From contig JAJCXP010000139.1 of NCBI GenBank assembly GCA_029263375.1, positions 1 to 55,885 of the forward strand: a stretch of 55,885 nt of DNA. The letters run 5' to 3'. The first letter of the stretch is position 1; every line of letters starts with the position of its first letter. This document shows positions 17,212-25,024 of the stretch, one piece after another. The notes under the pieces are model-generated. The model searched no databases and was not told where the DNA came from. It was given only the letters and a program-made list of their open reading frames with translations. The stretch is from Acidobacteriota bacterium (GTDB lineage: Bacteria > Acidobacteriota > Thermoanaerobaculia > Multivoradales > JAHEKO01). The translations under genes and the position numbers were made by a program.

Positions 17212-17655
17212 TCAGCCGTCGACGCTACCGGTCAGGAGCGCCCGGAACGGCCGCTCCAGCGGCCCGGGAATCCGGCAGGCTCGACCCTTGGCGACGTCGA
17301 CCCATACGTGGTTGGTCGATCCACGCGCCAGGAGGGTGGAGTCGCGAAAGATCCGATACGCGAAGGTGAGGCCGCGGCTGGCCAGCTGCTCGAGACTGCA
17401 AGCGACGCGCACAACGTCGCCGTACCTGGCGCCCTTTCGGTACTCGAGGTGCGCGCCGGTGACCTGGAGCTGGAAGCCCATGCCTTCGATGTCGCGATAG
17501 TGGAAGCCCGCCTTCTGACACAGGGTCGTGCGAGCGAGCTCGAACCAGACCAGGTAATTGGCGTGATGGACCACGCCCATCTGATCGGTCTCGGCGTAGC
17601 GCACCTCGACGTCGATCTGGATCTCGGTCGGACCCTCGGGCTGGGCGCGAATCAA
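17212..17655 (-). CDS. ybgC: acyl-CoA thioesterase, YbgC/FadM family
   Basis: A 147-residue hotdog-fold thioesterase. The family motif appears as YAETDQMGVVHHANY, containing the catalytic Asp of 4-hydroxybenzoyl-CoA-type thioesterases, followed by a WFELART helix. It hydrolyses acyl-CoA in the cytoplasm; YbgC of E. coli is linked to the Tol-Pal region, but no tol genes are here. TTG at 17655 is chosen because it overlaps the stop of the upstream glycosyltransferase as TTGA and gives the family length. A longer open frame to 17853 lies inside the glycosyltransferase and is spurious. Confidence 0.87.
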   Translation of the reverse strand: MIRAQPEGPTEIQIDVEVRYAETDQMGVVHHANYLVWFELARTTLCQKAGFHYRDIEGMGFQLQVTGAHLEYRKGARYGDVVRVACSLEQLASRGLTFAYRIFRDSTLLARGSTNHVWVDVAKGRACRIPGPLERPFRALLTGSVDG

Positions 17656-18368
17656 CGACTCTTGCCTCGCTTGGAGCTCACGGTACCGAAACTGTGGCGG
17701 AACACGGTCAGCAGGATCTTGTAGCCGGCCAGGAACGTCCCTTTGAGCGTGCCGGTGATCTTCGAGACGCCGACCCGTTTGCGATAGCTGACCGGCACCT
17801 CGACCACCCGCATCCCATGGCGCAGCGCCTTGACCTGGAGCTCGGCCGTCCAACCGAAGTCCTGGTCTTCCATCGCCAACCGCTCGAAGGCGTTCCAGCG
17901 GGCCGCCCGGAACGGTCCGAGATCGGTGTAGCGGTGGCCGTAGAGCAAGCGGATCAGAGTGCAGGCGACGAAATTGCCCATGCGCGCCTGGGGCAGGAGG
18001 GCGCCGGCCTCGCGGCGGCCGAGCGTGCGCGAGCCGATGACGACGTCGGCTTCGCCGGCGACGATCGGCGCGATCACCGCTGGCAGCTCCTCGGGGTGAT
18101 CCGAGTAGTCGCCGTCGAGAAACACGACGATCTCGGGTGGGTCGTTCTCGCGCAGGTGACTCAGGGCGCGCAGGCAGGCTGCGCCGTATCCGGGACGGGG
18201 CTCGAACACCACCATGGCGCCGCCCGCTCGGGCGACCTCGGCGGTGGTATCGGTCGAGTTGTTGTCGGCGACCACCACCCGGCGCACCGGCGGTCTGGGG
18301 ATCGCCGCCAGGACCAGCGGCAGCGAGCTCTCTTCGTTGAAGGCGGGGATGACGACGTCGACGCTCAA
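17652..18368 (-). CDS. family 2 glycosyltransferase
   Basis: A 238-residue GT-A-fold glycosyltransferase resembling dolichol/polyprenyl-phosphate sugar transferases. It begins with VVIPAFNEESSLP, carries ADNNSTD, then the metal-binding acidic motif FLDGDYSDHPEE and a later DQDFGWTAELQ. The C-terminal KRVGVSKITGT segment is typical of the polyprenyl-phosphate glucosyl/mannosyl group. No trailing membrane helices are present, so it is the soluble/peripheral form. TTG at 18368 is preferred because it begins the first strand and follows a TAAGCT hexamer. An ATG at 18443 would overlap the divergent hisS start. It is coupled to the thioesterase. Confidence 0.87.
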   Translation of the reverse strand: MSVDVVIPAFNEESSLPLVLAAIPRPPVRRVVVADNNSTDTTAEVARAGGAMVVFEPRPGYGAACLRALSHLRENDPPEIVVFLDGDYSDHPEELPAVIAPIVAGEADVVIGSRTLGRREAGALLPQARMGNFVACTLIRLLYGHRYTDLGPFRAARWNAFERLAMEDQDFGWTAELQVKALRHGMRVVEVPVSYRKRVGVSKITGTLKGTFLAGYKILLTVFRHSFGTVSSKRGKSR

Positions 18369-18376
18369 GATCGGGC

Positions 18377-18382
18377 AGCTTA
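18377..18382 (-). promoter_or_regulatory. candidate -10 of the glycosyltransferase gene, leaderless
   Basis: TAAGCT on the minus strand lies 8 bases before TTG 18368. No ribosome site precedes this start. Confidence 0.4.
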
Positions 18383-18398
18383 TCGAACGTCCGCCGGG

Positions 18399-18404
18399 TA
18401 AACT
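18399..18404 (+). promoter_or_regulatory. candidate -10 of hisS, leaderless
   Basis: TAAACT lies exactly 7 bases before the hisS ATG at 18412, so transcription would start on the A of the start codon. There is no Shine-Dalgarno sequence. Confidence 0.55.
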
Positions 18405-18411
18405 CGGCCGG

Positions 18412-19674
18412 ATGTCGACGAGGTTCAGAAGCGTCAAGGGCACCCGAGATCTGTTACCGCCGGAAACGGCGGTCTGGAACGCTGTCGAGGCCTGCGCTCG
18501 TCGCGTCTTTGAGAGCTACGGCTACGGCGAGGTCCGCACGCCGCTGCTCGAGGACACCGGTCTGTTCGAGCGCGGGGTCGGTGAGTCGAGCGACATCGTC
18601 GGCAAGGAGATGTACAGCTTCGAGGACCGCAAGGGGCGGCGGGTGAGCCTGCGGCCGGAGAGCACCGCGGCTGTCGGACGGGCATTCATCCAGCACAACC
18701 TGCAGGAGCTGCCGCCGCCGGTGCGGCTGTTCTACATCGGTCCCCACTTCCGCTACGAACGTCCGCAGAAGGGGCGCTACCGTCAGTTCCATCAGATCGG
18801 CGCCGAGCTGCTGGGCGATCCGGGGCCGCACTCCGACGCCGAAGTGATCCTCATGCTGGTCGAGTTCCTGCGCCAGCTCGAGTTTCGGGATCTCGCGGTG
18901 CTGGTCAACACGGTGGGCGACGAGGAGAGCCGTGCCTCGTTCCGCGCCGCCCTGGTCGCGTACCTCGAGCCGCACCGGGAGCGGCTCGGCGAAGACAGCC
19001 GACGGCGGCTCGAGACCAATCCGCTGCGCATCCTGGACACCAAGGACCCGGCCGAGCGCGAGCTACTGGAGGCCGCCCCGACCCTGGCCGACCATCTCAG
19101 CCCGGCGAGCCGCGAGCACTTCGATCAGGTGCTGGCGATTCTGGAGCGGTTCGAAGTGCCGTTCGAGGTCGCGCCGCGACTGGTTCGCGGCCTCGACTAC
19201 TACACCAAGACCGTCTTCGAGATCGTGTCCAAGGGACTCGGCTCACACGATGCCGTGGTCGGCGCCGGCCGCTACGACGGCCTGATCGCGGAGTTGGGCG
19301 GACCCCCGGTCGAAGGGATCGGCTTCGCCATCGGCCAGGACCGGCTGATCGACGTCCTGCCGGAGAGCTTTCTGGCAGCGGTCGCCGGCGAGCCGCCCGT
19401 CATGTTGATTCCGATCGGCGAGGAAGCGCGGGTCGAGGGCCTGGCCATGGCCGAGGCGCTGCGCGCCGAGGGCGTGGCGGTAGTCGCCGAGCTTTCCGGC
19501 CGGTCGATGCGCGCCGCTCTCAAGCAGGCCAACCGCCGCGGCGTCCGCTACGTGGCGCTGGTCGGCGAGGAGGAGATCGCCAGCGGCGAGTTGACCTTGC
19601 GTGACCTCGAGTCGGGCGAACAAGAAACCCTGTCGGCGGCCCAAGCTGCGCGCCGGCTCAAGGAGCAACGATGA
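18412..19674 (+). CDS. hisS: histidine-tRNA ligase
   Basis: A 420-residue class II synthetase. The N-terminal KGTRDLLP is followed by motif 2 (FRYERPQKGRYRQFHQ), the histidine-binding RGLDYYTKTVFE, motif 3 (GFAIGQDRL) and an anticodon-binding C-terminal domain from about residue 325. It charges tRNA-His in the cytoplasm. The start is fixed by the conserved N-terminus and by the leaderless promoter. Its stop overlaps the aspS ATG (ATGA), a common hisS-aspS pairing. Confidence 0.97.
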   Translation: MSTRFRSVKGTRDLLPPETAVWNAVEACARRVFESYGYGEVRTPLLEDTGLFERGVGESSDIVGKEMYSFEDRKGRRVSLRPESTAAVGRAFIQHNLQELPPPVRLFYIGPHFRYERPQKGRYRQFHQIGAELLGDPGPHSDAEVILMLVEFLRQLEFRDLAVLVNTVGDEESRASFRAALVAYLEPHRERLGEDSRRRLETNPLRILDTKDPAERELLEAAPTLADHLSPASREHFDQVLAILERFEVPFEVAPRLVRGLDYYTKTVFEIVSKGLGSHDAVVGAGRYDGLIAELGGPPVEGIGFAIGQDRLIDVLPESFLAAVAGEPPVMLIPIGEEARVEGLAMAEALRAEGVAVVAELSGRSMRAALKQANRRGVRYVALVGEEEIASGELTLRDLESGEQETLSAAQAARRLKEQR

Positions 19675-21449
19675 AGCGAACCCCCGCTGGGGATCTCAGA
19701 AGCGATCACGTCGGCACGCGGGTGCTGCTCAAGGGCTGGGTGGACAGTCGGCGCGATCACGGCGGTGTGACCTTCCTCGATCTGCGCGATCGCAGCGGGC
19801 GCGCTCAGGTCGTGCTGCGCGAGGATGAGCATCCGGGGGCAGTCGAAGCGCTGACTGCGGTTCGCAATGAGTGGGTGATCGAGATCGAGGGCGAGGTACT
19901 GACACGCGCGACGGCGAACCCCGAGCTCGCCACCGGCGAGGTCGAGGTGCTGGCCGATCGTGCCGAGGTCCTTTCGTCGACTCGCGGCTTGCCGTTCAGC
20001 TCCGAGACCGCCCTCGACGCGACCGAGGAGACGCGTCTCAAGTATCGCTACCTGGATCTGCGACGGCCGGAGCTGCAGCGCAATCTGCTGCTGCGCGACC
20101 AGATCGATCTCGAGATCCGGCGCTACTTTCACGAACAGGACTTCGTGCACATCGAGACGCCGATCCTGACCCGCTCGACCCCGGAGGGCGCGCGCGACTA
20201 CCTGGTGCCAAGCCGGGTCCAGCGTGGGGCGTTCTACGCCCTGCCGCAGTCGCCACAGATCTTCAAGCAGATCCTGATGGTCTCCGGTTTCGAGCGTTAT
20301 GTTCAGATCGCTCGCTGTTTTCGCGACGAGGATCTGCGCGCCGATCGGCAGCCGGAGTTCACCCAGGTCGATGTCGAGATGTCGTTCCCGACCGAGGAGG
20401 ACATTTTCGAGTTGATCGAGGGCCTGTTCGCGCGGATCTTTCCGCTGGTCGAGATCGAACCGCCAACGCCTTTCCGGCGGATGACCTACGCCGAGGCCGA
20501 GCGGCGCTTCGGCACCGACCGACCAGATCTGCGTTTCGGTCTGGAGATAGTGGATCTGACCGAAGGCCTGGCCGAGAGTGGCTTCCGAGCGTTCCAGGCG
20601 ACCGCTGCCGCGGGCGGTGCAATCCGGGCGATCTCGATTCCCGACGCTGCCGACGCCACCCGCAAACAGGTGGACAGCTGGGTGCGGATCGCTCGCCAGC
20701 ACGGCGCGGCCGGAGTGCTGACGCTGCGCAATCGCGACGGCGAGATCTCGTTCCAGGTCAAGGACGTCCTGAAGCCGGAGGAGCTCGCCTGGGCGGCCGA
20801 TCGGCTGGAGCTCGTGCCCGGGAGCCTCGGGCTGATCGTCGCCGCCGAGCCCGCCGTCGCCGCGGCGACCCTGGGCGCCCTCCGCCTCGCGCTCGCCGAG
20901 GAGTACGACCTGATCGACAAGGACCGCAACGAGTTCCTCTGGATCACCGAGTTCCCGCTGGTTGAGTGGGTGGAGGAGGACGGCCGCTGGTACTCGGTCA
21001 ACCATCCATTCACGGCGCCGATGCCGGAGGACCTCGGCGCTCTCGACGTCGACCTCGGGTCGGTGCGCGCGCGTGCCTATGACGTGATCCTCAACGGCGT
21101 CGAGCTCGGCGGTGGCTCGATCCGTATTCACGAGCCCGGCCTTCAGGAGCGGGTGTTCGAGCTGCTCGGAATCGAGCCGGCGGAGGCCGAGTCGCGGTTC
21201 GGCCATCTGCTCGACGCCCTCCGCTTCGGAGCGCCGCCGCACGGAGGCATCGCACTCGGACTCGACCGGCTGGTTATGCTGATGGCGGGCGCCGAGTCGC
21301 TGCGCGAGGTGATCGCGTTTCCCAAGACCACCTCGGCGTCGTGCCTGATGAGTGGCGCGCCCGCGCCGGTCGAGGCGGAGCAGCTGGCCGAGCTGTCGAT
21401 TCGCGCGATCGAGGACGCGGACGCGTCGGATCCGGCCGGTGACGGCTAA
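19671..21449 (+). CDS. aspS: aspartate-tRNA ligase, probably non-discriminating
   Basis: A 592-residue bacterial-type AspRS. It has an OB-fold anticodon domain (about 1-110), class II motif 2 with FRDEDLRADRQPEFTQVD, the inserted GAD domain (about 290-420) and motif 3 near GIALGLDRL. His30 in RRDHGG occupies the position where His marks relaxed enzymes that also charge tRNA-Asn, whereas Leu is found in the discriminating E. coli type. This suggests Asn-tRNA is made by GatCAB amidation; gat genes are not in the window. It is cotranscribed with hisS, and the aroB start lies inside its last codons. Confidence 0.96.
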   Translation: MKRTPAGDLRSDHVGTRVLLKGWVDSRRDHGGVTFLDLRDRSGRAQVVLREDEHPGAVEALTAVRNEWVIEIEGEVLTRATANPELATGEVEVLADRAEVLSSTRGLPFSSETALDATEETRLKYRYLDLRRPELQRNLLLRDQIDLEIRRYFHEQDFVHIETPILTRSTPEGARDYLVPSRVQRGAFYALPQSPQIFKQILMVSGFERYVQIARCFRDEDLRADRQPEFTQVDVEMSFPTEEDIFELIEGLFARIFPLVEIEPPTPFRRMTYAEAERRFGTDRPDLRFGLEIVDLTEGLAESGFRAFQATAAAGGAIRAISIPDAADATRKQVDSWVRIARQHGAAGVLTLRNRDGEISFQVKDVLKPEELAWAADRLELVPGSLGLIVAAEPAVAAATLGALRLALAEEYDLIDKDRNEFLWITEFPLVEWVEEDGRWYSVNHPFTAPMPEDLGALDVDLGSVRARAYDVILNGVELGGGSIRIHEPGLQERVFELLGIEPAEAESRFGHLLDALRFGAPPHGGIALGLDRLVMLMAGAESLREVIAFPKTTSASCLMSGAPAPVEAEQLAELSIRAIEDADASDPAGDG

Positions 21450-22380
21450 CCCGGTCGACCTCGAGCTCCGGCACCCGCGCGGCCGAACTCAGATCCGCAT
21501 CGGGGCCGGCGCGCTGGCGGAACCCGGCGCCGAACTGCTCACGTCGCTCTCGGGGCGGACATGCTTCGTCGTCACCAGCGCGCAGGTGCGCGAACTCCAC
21601 GAGCGGCGACTCTCACCGCTGCTCGAATCGTGTCGGCAACGACAGGTGCTCGAAGTGCCGGTGGGCGAAGGCGCGAAGGACCTCGAGATCGCGGCCGACC
21701 TGTGGCGGCGGATGGTGCGCGGCGGCGGCAAGCGCGACAGCGTCGTGATCGCGTTCGGTGGTGGCACGGTGGGTGACCTGGCCGGGTTCGTCGCCGGCGG
21801 CTTCCTGCGCGGTATCGACTACGTTCAGATCCCGACGACGCTGCTAGCTCAGGTCGATGCGGCGATCGGCGGCAAGACGGCGGTCAACCTGCCCGAGGGC
21901 AAGAACACCATCGGCCTGTTTCATCACCCGCGAGCGGTGATCTGCGACACCGAGATGCTTTCGACACTCGACCCCGCCGAGCTCCGATCCGGCCTCTTCG
22001 AGGTCCTGAAGATCGGCGCGATTCGGGCTGCCGAGCTGCTCGGCGTCCTCGAGCGTGTCCTGCCCGAGCTGCTCGCGAGGGACGCTCATGCGCTGGCACC
22101 GGTGGTCGCGGCCGCGGTCGCTGCCAAGGCCGAGATCGTCGAGGCGGATCCCGAGGAGGGGGATCTGCGACGACTGCTGAACTTCGGCCATACGCTCGGC
22201 CACGCGCTGGAGTCGCTGTCCGGATACTCGGGGCTGCGGCATGGCGAGGCGGTCGGATACGGGATGCTGTTCGCGCTCGAGCTCGCGCGCGAAAGGGGGC
22301 TCGAGGCGCGGGTCGCCGAGCGATTGGTGGCGCTAATCCGGAAGATCGGTCTGCCGCCCTTGCCGCGCGCCTCGGTCTAA
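21439..22380 (+). CDS. aroB: 3-dehydroquinate synthase, truncated by an in-frame TAA
   Basis: The frame from GTG 21439 encodes 313 residues of AroB, which converts DAHP to 3-dehydroquinate with NAD and a divalent metal. The NAD-binding GGGTVGD, the PTTLLAQVDAAIGGKTAVN region and the metal-ligand segment NFGHTLGHALE are present. The frame stops at TAA 22378-22380, before the conserved C-terminal DKK segment. The same frame then continues with recognisable AroB sequence for 52 codons to TGA 22537. A single substitution, for example GAA to TAA, explains this. It could be a true nonsense mutation, a sequencing or assembly error, or readthrough. The start overlaps aspS by 11 bases. Confidence 0.88.
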   Translation: MTANPVDLELRHPRGRTQIRIGAGALAEPGAELLTSLSGRTCFVVTSAQVRELHERRLSPLLESCRQRQVLEVPVGEGAKDLEIAADLWRRMVRGGGKRDSVVIAFGGGTVGDLAGFVAGGFLRGIDYVQIPTTLLAQVDAAIGGKTAVNLPEGKNTIGLFHHPRAVICDTEMLSTLDPAELRSGLFEVLKIGAIRAAELLGVLERVLPELLARDAHALAPVVAAAVAAKAEIVEADPEEGDLRRLLNFGHTLGHALESLSGYSGLRHGEAVGYGMLFALELARERGLEARVAERLVALIRKIGLPPLPRASV

Positions 22381-22539
22381 GACCTGGTGACGAGCATGGC
22401 TCGAGACAAGAAGGCGCGCGAGACCGGTCTGGCCTGGGTCTACCCGCGGGCGCTCGGGGAAGGCGTCATCGATGAGAGCGTCGAGATGGCCGACGTCGAG
22501 CGCCTGCTGCGTGAATTCCTGCGCGCCGAGTGCGGCTGA
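22381..22539 (+). pseudogene. aroB: displaced C-terminal part of aroB
   Basis: These 52 codons, in the same frame as the interrupted aroB, read DLVTSMARDKKARETG and end CG before TGA. The DKK lysine (22408-22413) belongs to the substrate phosphonate site of 3-dehydroquinate synthases. An internal ATG at 22396 has no ribosome site, so separate translation is unlikely. Confidence 0.8.
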
Positions 22540-22618
22540 CCGACTTCGGACCGGCTGCGGTCGGAGCGGAATACACAACAGGAGAGACGCCGGCGTTCGG
22601 CTATATTGCCTTCAGGTC

Positions 22619-24565
22619 ATGTTGCACCTCGGCGCAGTGTTCTCCGGCTGGAAGATCCGCAATATCCTCTTCCTCCTCCTACTCCTGACGGGGATCGTGC
22701 CGTTGGCGATCTCCGGAGCTCTGCTGGTGCGGCAGAACAGCGAGATCTTCGAGACCCAGGAGAAGAGCTCCCTCGCGCGCTCGGCGATGTTCCTGTCGAT
22801 CGGGCTGAACGACTATCTGGTCGAGGCCCGGCGCAATCTGGAGCAGTTGGGACGGTTGGTGATCACCCTCTCCACTCACCCCGACAGCCAGGGGCTGGTG
22901 ACCGAGGCGACGCTCCGGGGTGGGTACCTCGGCGAGGGCACCAAGCAGGGTCGCTGGCTCGAGTCGTACCTCGAGAGCTACCTCGACGAGGGCCCGCGCT
23001 GGAGCGGACTGCGAATCCTGGATTCCAGCGGCAGCGGTCCCTACTCCTTCCCCAAAGTGCTCGACGAATCGGTGATCGAGGCGCTCGCTTCGACCTACCG
23101 TGACGCGGTCGTCGGAGAGCAGTCGGTCTGGCGGCTGGTCGGCGACTCGAGCGCCAACTCGAGCGCCAACTCGGGATCGTCGGATCGCACGCCGTTGCCG
23201 TTTGCGGTGGTCACGACGCCGGTCTCGGCGGTCGGCTTCGAGGGCCGCATCTTCGTTCAGGGAGTGCTCGAGATCGAGCCCTTGCGAAGCGGCTTCGGTC
23301 GCGGCGCCTTCAGCGACGTCGGCGTGTTCCTGGTTGACGACTCCGGGGGCATGCTCTGGTACAAGGGAGCGGATGCGAAAACCGCTGCCGCGGTGGAGAG
23401 GTCGCAGCCGATTGCCGATTTCTCCGAGTTTCCGCTCAACCTGACCGCCGAGTACGAGCTGCCCGTGGACGGCATCGATACCCGTCTGGTCGTTCGGATC
23501 AGCCCGGTCGACGAGGCCTCGTGGGGAGTCGTGCTGCACAAACCGGTCGCCACGGCCTTCCGAGCGTCCGATCAGATGCTCCTGAACACCGCGATCGCCA
23601 GCGCCGTGGTCATTGTGCTGGCCCTTGTGGTCGCCGGCTTGGCCGCGCGTCGCATCAGCCGGCCGATCTCGCGCCTGGCGGAGAGCACCAAGGAGATCGC
23701 GGCCGGCAACTTCGGCAAACGGATCGAGGCCAGCGGGCCGGGAGCCGAGATCGGCGAGCTGGCCGAAGACTTCAACCGCATGGGCGACCAGCTCCACCGC
23801 CACGTCCTGCAGCTGGAGCGGGCGGCGCAGACAAATCGCGAGCTCTTCATCGGCTCGATGCGCGCCTTCGTAGCCGCGGTCGACGCCAAGGACCCCTACA
23901 CCCGCGGTCACTCGGAGCGGGTGGCGGCTCACAGCCGAACGATTGCGCGCTTCTTGGGGCTCTCGGCCGACGCCCAGCACCACGTCTGGGTCGGGGCTCT
24001 GCTGCACGACGTGGGCAAGATCGGCGTCGACGACAGCATCCTGCGCAAAGGAGGCGTGCTAACGGCCGAGGAGTACGAGCAGATGAAGCTGCACCCCGTG
24101 ATCGGGGCGGAGATTCTGAGCCGGATCGAACAGCTGCGCGAAATGATGCCCGCCATCCGGTGGCATCACGAAGCGTGGAACGGGATGGGCTACCCGGACG
24201 GCCGCAAGGGCGAGCAGATTCCGCTGATGGCGCGCATCGTCGGTGTGGCGGACACGTTCGACGCAATCACCACCAGCCGACCCTATCAACGCGCCTATGA
24301 GGTCGAGTTCGCGCTCGAGACGATCCGCAAGCTCGCCGGTACGCGCTTCGATGCCAAGGTGGTGACCGCGTTCCTGCGCGCGTTCGAGGCGGGCGAGGTT
24401 CAGCTCCGGCGCGAGACCGAGCCCCATGCCGAGCAGACCGAACTCCAGACCGAGCTCCTGACCGAAGAACCAGAGACCGAGTCCCTGACCGAGCCCGAGG
24501 GCGACGTCCTGCGCGAGCCCGACGGCGACGTGCTGCGCGAACCGACCGCCACGGTCGCCACCTGA
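22619..24565 (+). CDS. membrane sensor with HAMP and HD-GYP cyclic-di-GMP phosphodiesterase domains
   Basis: A 648-residue protein. TM1 is at about 13-36, followed by an extracytoplasmic sensor domain (about 40-315), TM2 at about 320-342, a HAMP domain and an HD-GYP domain (about 405-600). The catalytic HD is in LLHDVGKIG (about 460-468), and HHEAWNGMGYPDG (about 515-527) carries the HHE and GYP signatures, so it should be an active c-di-GMP hydrolase. The sensor contains a 12-bp tandem duplication encoding SSANSSAN. The last 45 residues are an acidic Glu/Thr/Leu-rich tail ending in two copies of an eight-residue repeat. A TATATT 11 bases before the ATG may be the -10. Confidence 0.92.
   Translation: MLHLGAVFSGWKIRNILFLLLLLTGIVPLAISGALLVRQNSEIFETQEKSSLARSAMFLSIGLNDYLVEARRNLEQLGRLVITLSTHPDSQGLVTEATLRGGYLGEGTKQGRWLESYLESYLDEGPRWSGLRILDSSGSGPYSFPKVLDESVIEALASTYRDAVVGEQSVWRLVGDSSANSSANSGSSDRTPLPFAVVTTPVSAVGFEGRIFVQGVLEIEPLRSGFGRGAFSDVGVFLVDDSGGMLWYKGADAKTAAAVERSQPIADFSEFPLNLTAEYELPVDGIDTRLVVRISPVDEASWGVVLHKPVATAFRASDQMLLNTAIASAVVIVLALVVAGLAARRISRPISRLAESTKEIAAGNFGKRIEASGPGAEIGELAEDFNRMGDQLHRHVLQLERAAQTNRELFIGSMRAFVAAVDAKDPYTRGHSERVAAHSRTIARFLGLSADAQHHVWVGALLHDVGKIGVDDSILRKGGVLTAEEYEQMKLHPVIGAEILSRIEQLREMMPAIRWHHEAWNGMGYPDGRKGEQIPLMARIVGVADTFDAITTSRPYQRAYEVEFALETIRKLAGTRFDAKVVTAFLRAFEAGEVQLRRETEPHAEQTELQTELLTEEPETESLTEPEGDVLREPDGDVLREPTATVAT
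23147..23170 (+). repeat. 12-bp perfect tandem duplication in the sensor domain
   Basis: TCGAGCGCCAAC occurs twice in direct succession, adding SSAN to a Ser/Asn-rich loop. The frame is kept, so it looks like a slippage product in a tolerant loop. Confidence 0.85.
24497..24544 (+). repeat. 24-bp tandem repeat at the end of the HD-GYP gene
   Basis: Two near-identical 24-bp units encode EGDVLREP and DGDVLREP, preceded by looser Thr-Glu-rich repeats. They extend the C-terminal tail beyond the HD-GYP fold. Confidence 0.8.
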
Positions 24566-24637
24566 TCCTCCGCGTAGCCGGCCTGTTCTTCGGTGCGGCT
24601 TTCGGCCAGAATGCCGTGCGAAGGACCGCACCACGGC

Positions 24638-25024
24638 ATGCCCTACCAGTACATCCTGGCCAACCTGCTCGCCGAGGCCGACGACGTCGATGGGGTGCTG
24701 TTCGTCGATGACGAGGGGGAGACCGTGGACGTGGCGGGTCGCCCGGACGGCGAGATGGATCTCAAGATTCTGGGCGCCTATCTGGGTATTTACGTCCAGC
24801 GTGTGGTATCTCTGACGCAGGCGCAGGATCTCGGCAAGCCGAAGGTGCTGCTGGTCGAGCGCCGCGGGCTGACGCTCGTGGCTCGCGCCCTCTCCGGCGG
24901 CTACTGCCTGGGCCTGGTTCAGAAAGCCAAGCGGGGCATCGGTCGATCGCTACGGAGCCTGGAGCGAGCGGCGGCCGATCTGGAGCGCGAAGTGTTGGGT
25001 GAGATTCAGAGCCATGACGACTGA
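24638..25024 (+). CDS. roadblock/LC7 domain protein
   Basis: A 128-residue protein matching the roadblock/LC7 layout: an N-terminal helix (MPYQYILANLLAEAD), a strand VDGVLFVDDEGETV, a central helix, strand pair KVLLVERRG and TLVARAL, and a C-terminal helical extension. Such proteins dimerise and regulate small Ras-like GTPases (MglB in Myxococcus is the best known) or act as scaffolds. No mglA-like GTPase is adjacent; the nearest GTPase gene is ftsY, which starts inside its last codons. ATG 24611 is an alternative start. It follows the HD-GYP sensor by 72 bases, so a link with signalling or polarity is possible but unproven. Confidence 0.65.
   Translation: MPYQYILANLLAEADDVDGVLFVDDEGETVDVAGRPDGEMDLKILGAYLGIYVQRVVSLTQAQDLGKPKVLLVERRGLTLVARALSGGYCLGLVQKAKRGIGRSLRSLERAAADLEREVLGEIQSHDD

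Noticed and set aside
17656..17853. N-terminal extension of the YbgC-like thioesterase
   Set aside because: The extension would lie entirely inside the glycosyltransferase gene in another frame. TTG 17655 with TTGA overlap gives the proper family length.
19548..21242. 564-codon minus-strand frame opposite hisS/aspS
   Set aside because: It is antisense to two fully recognisable synthetases. It crosses their junction and has no start signal or domain.
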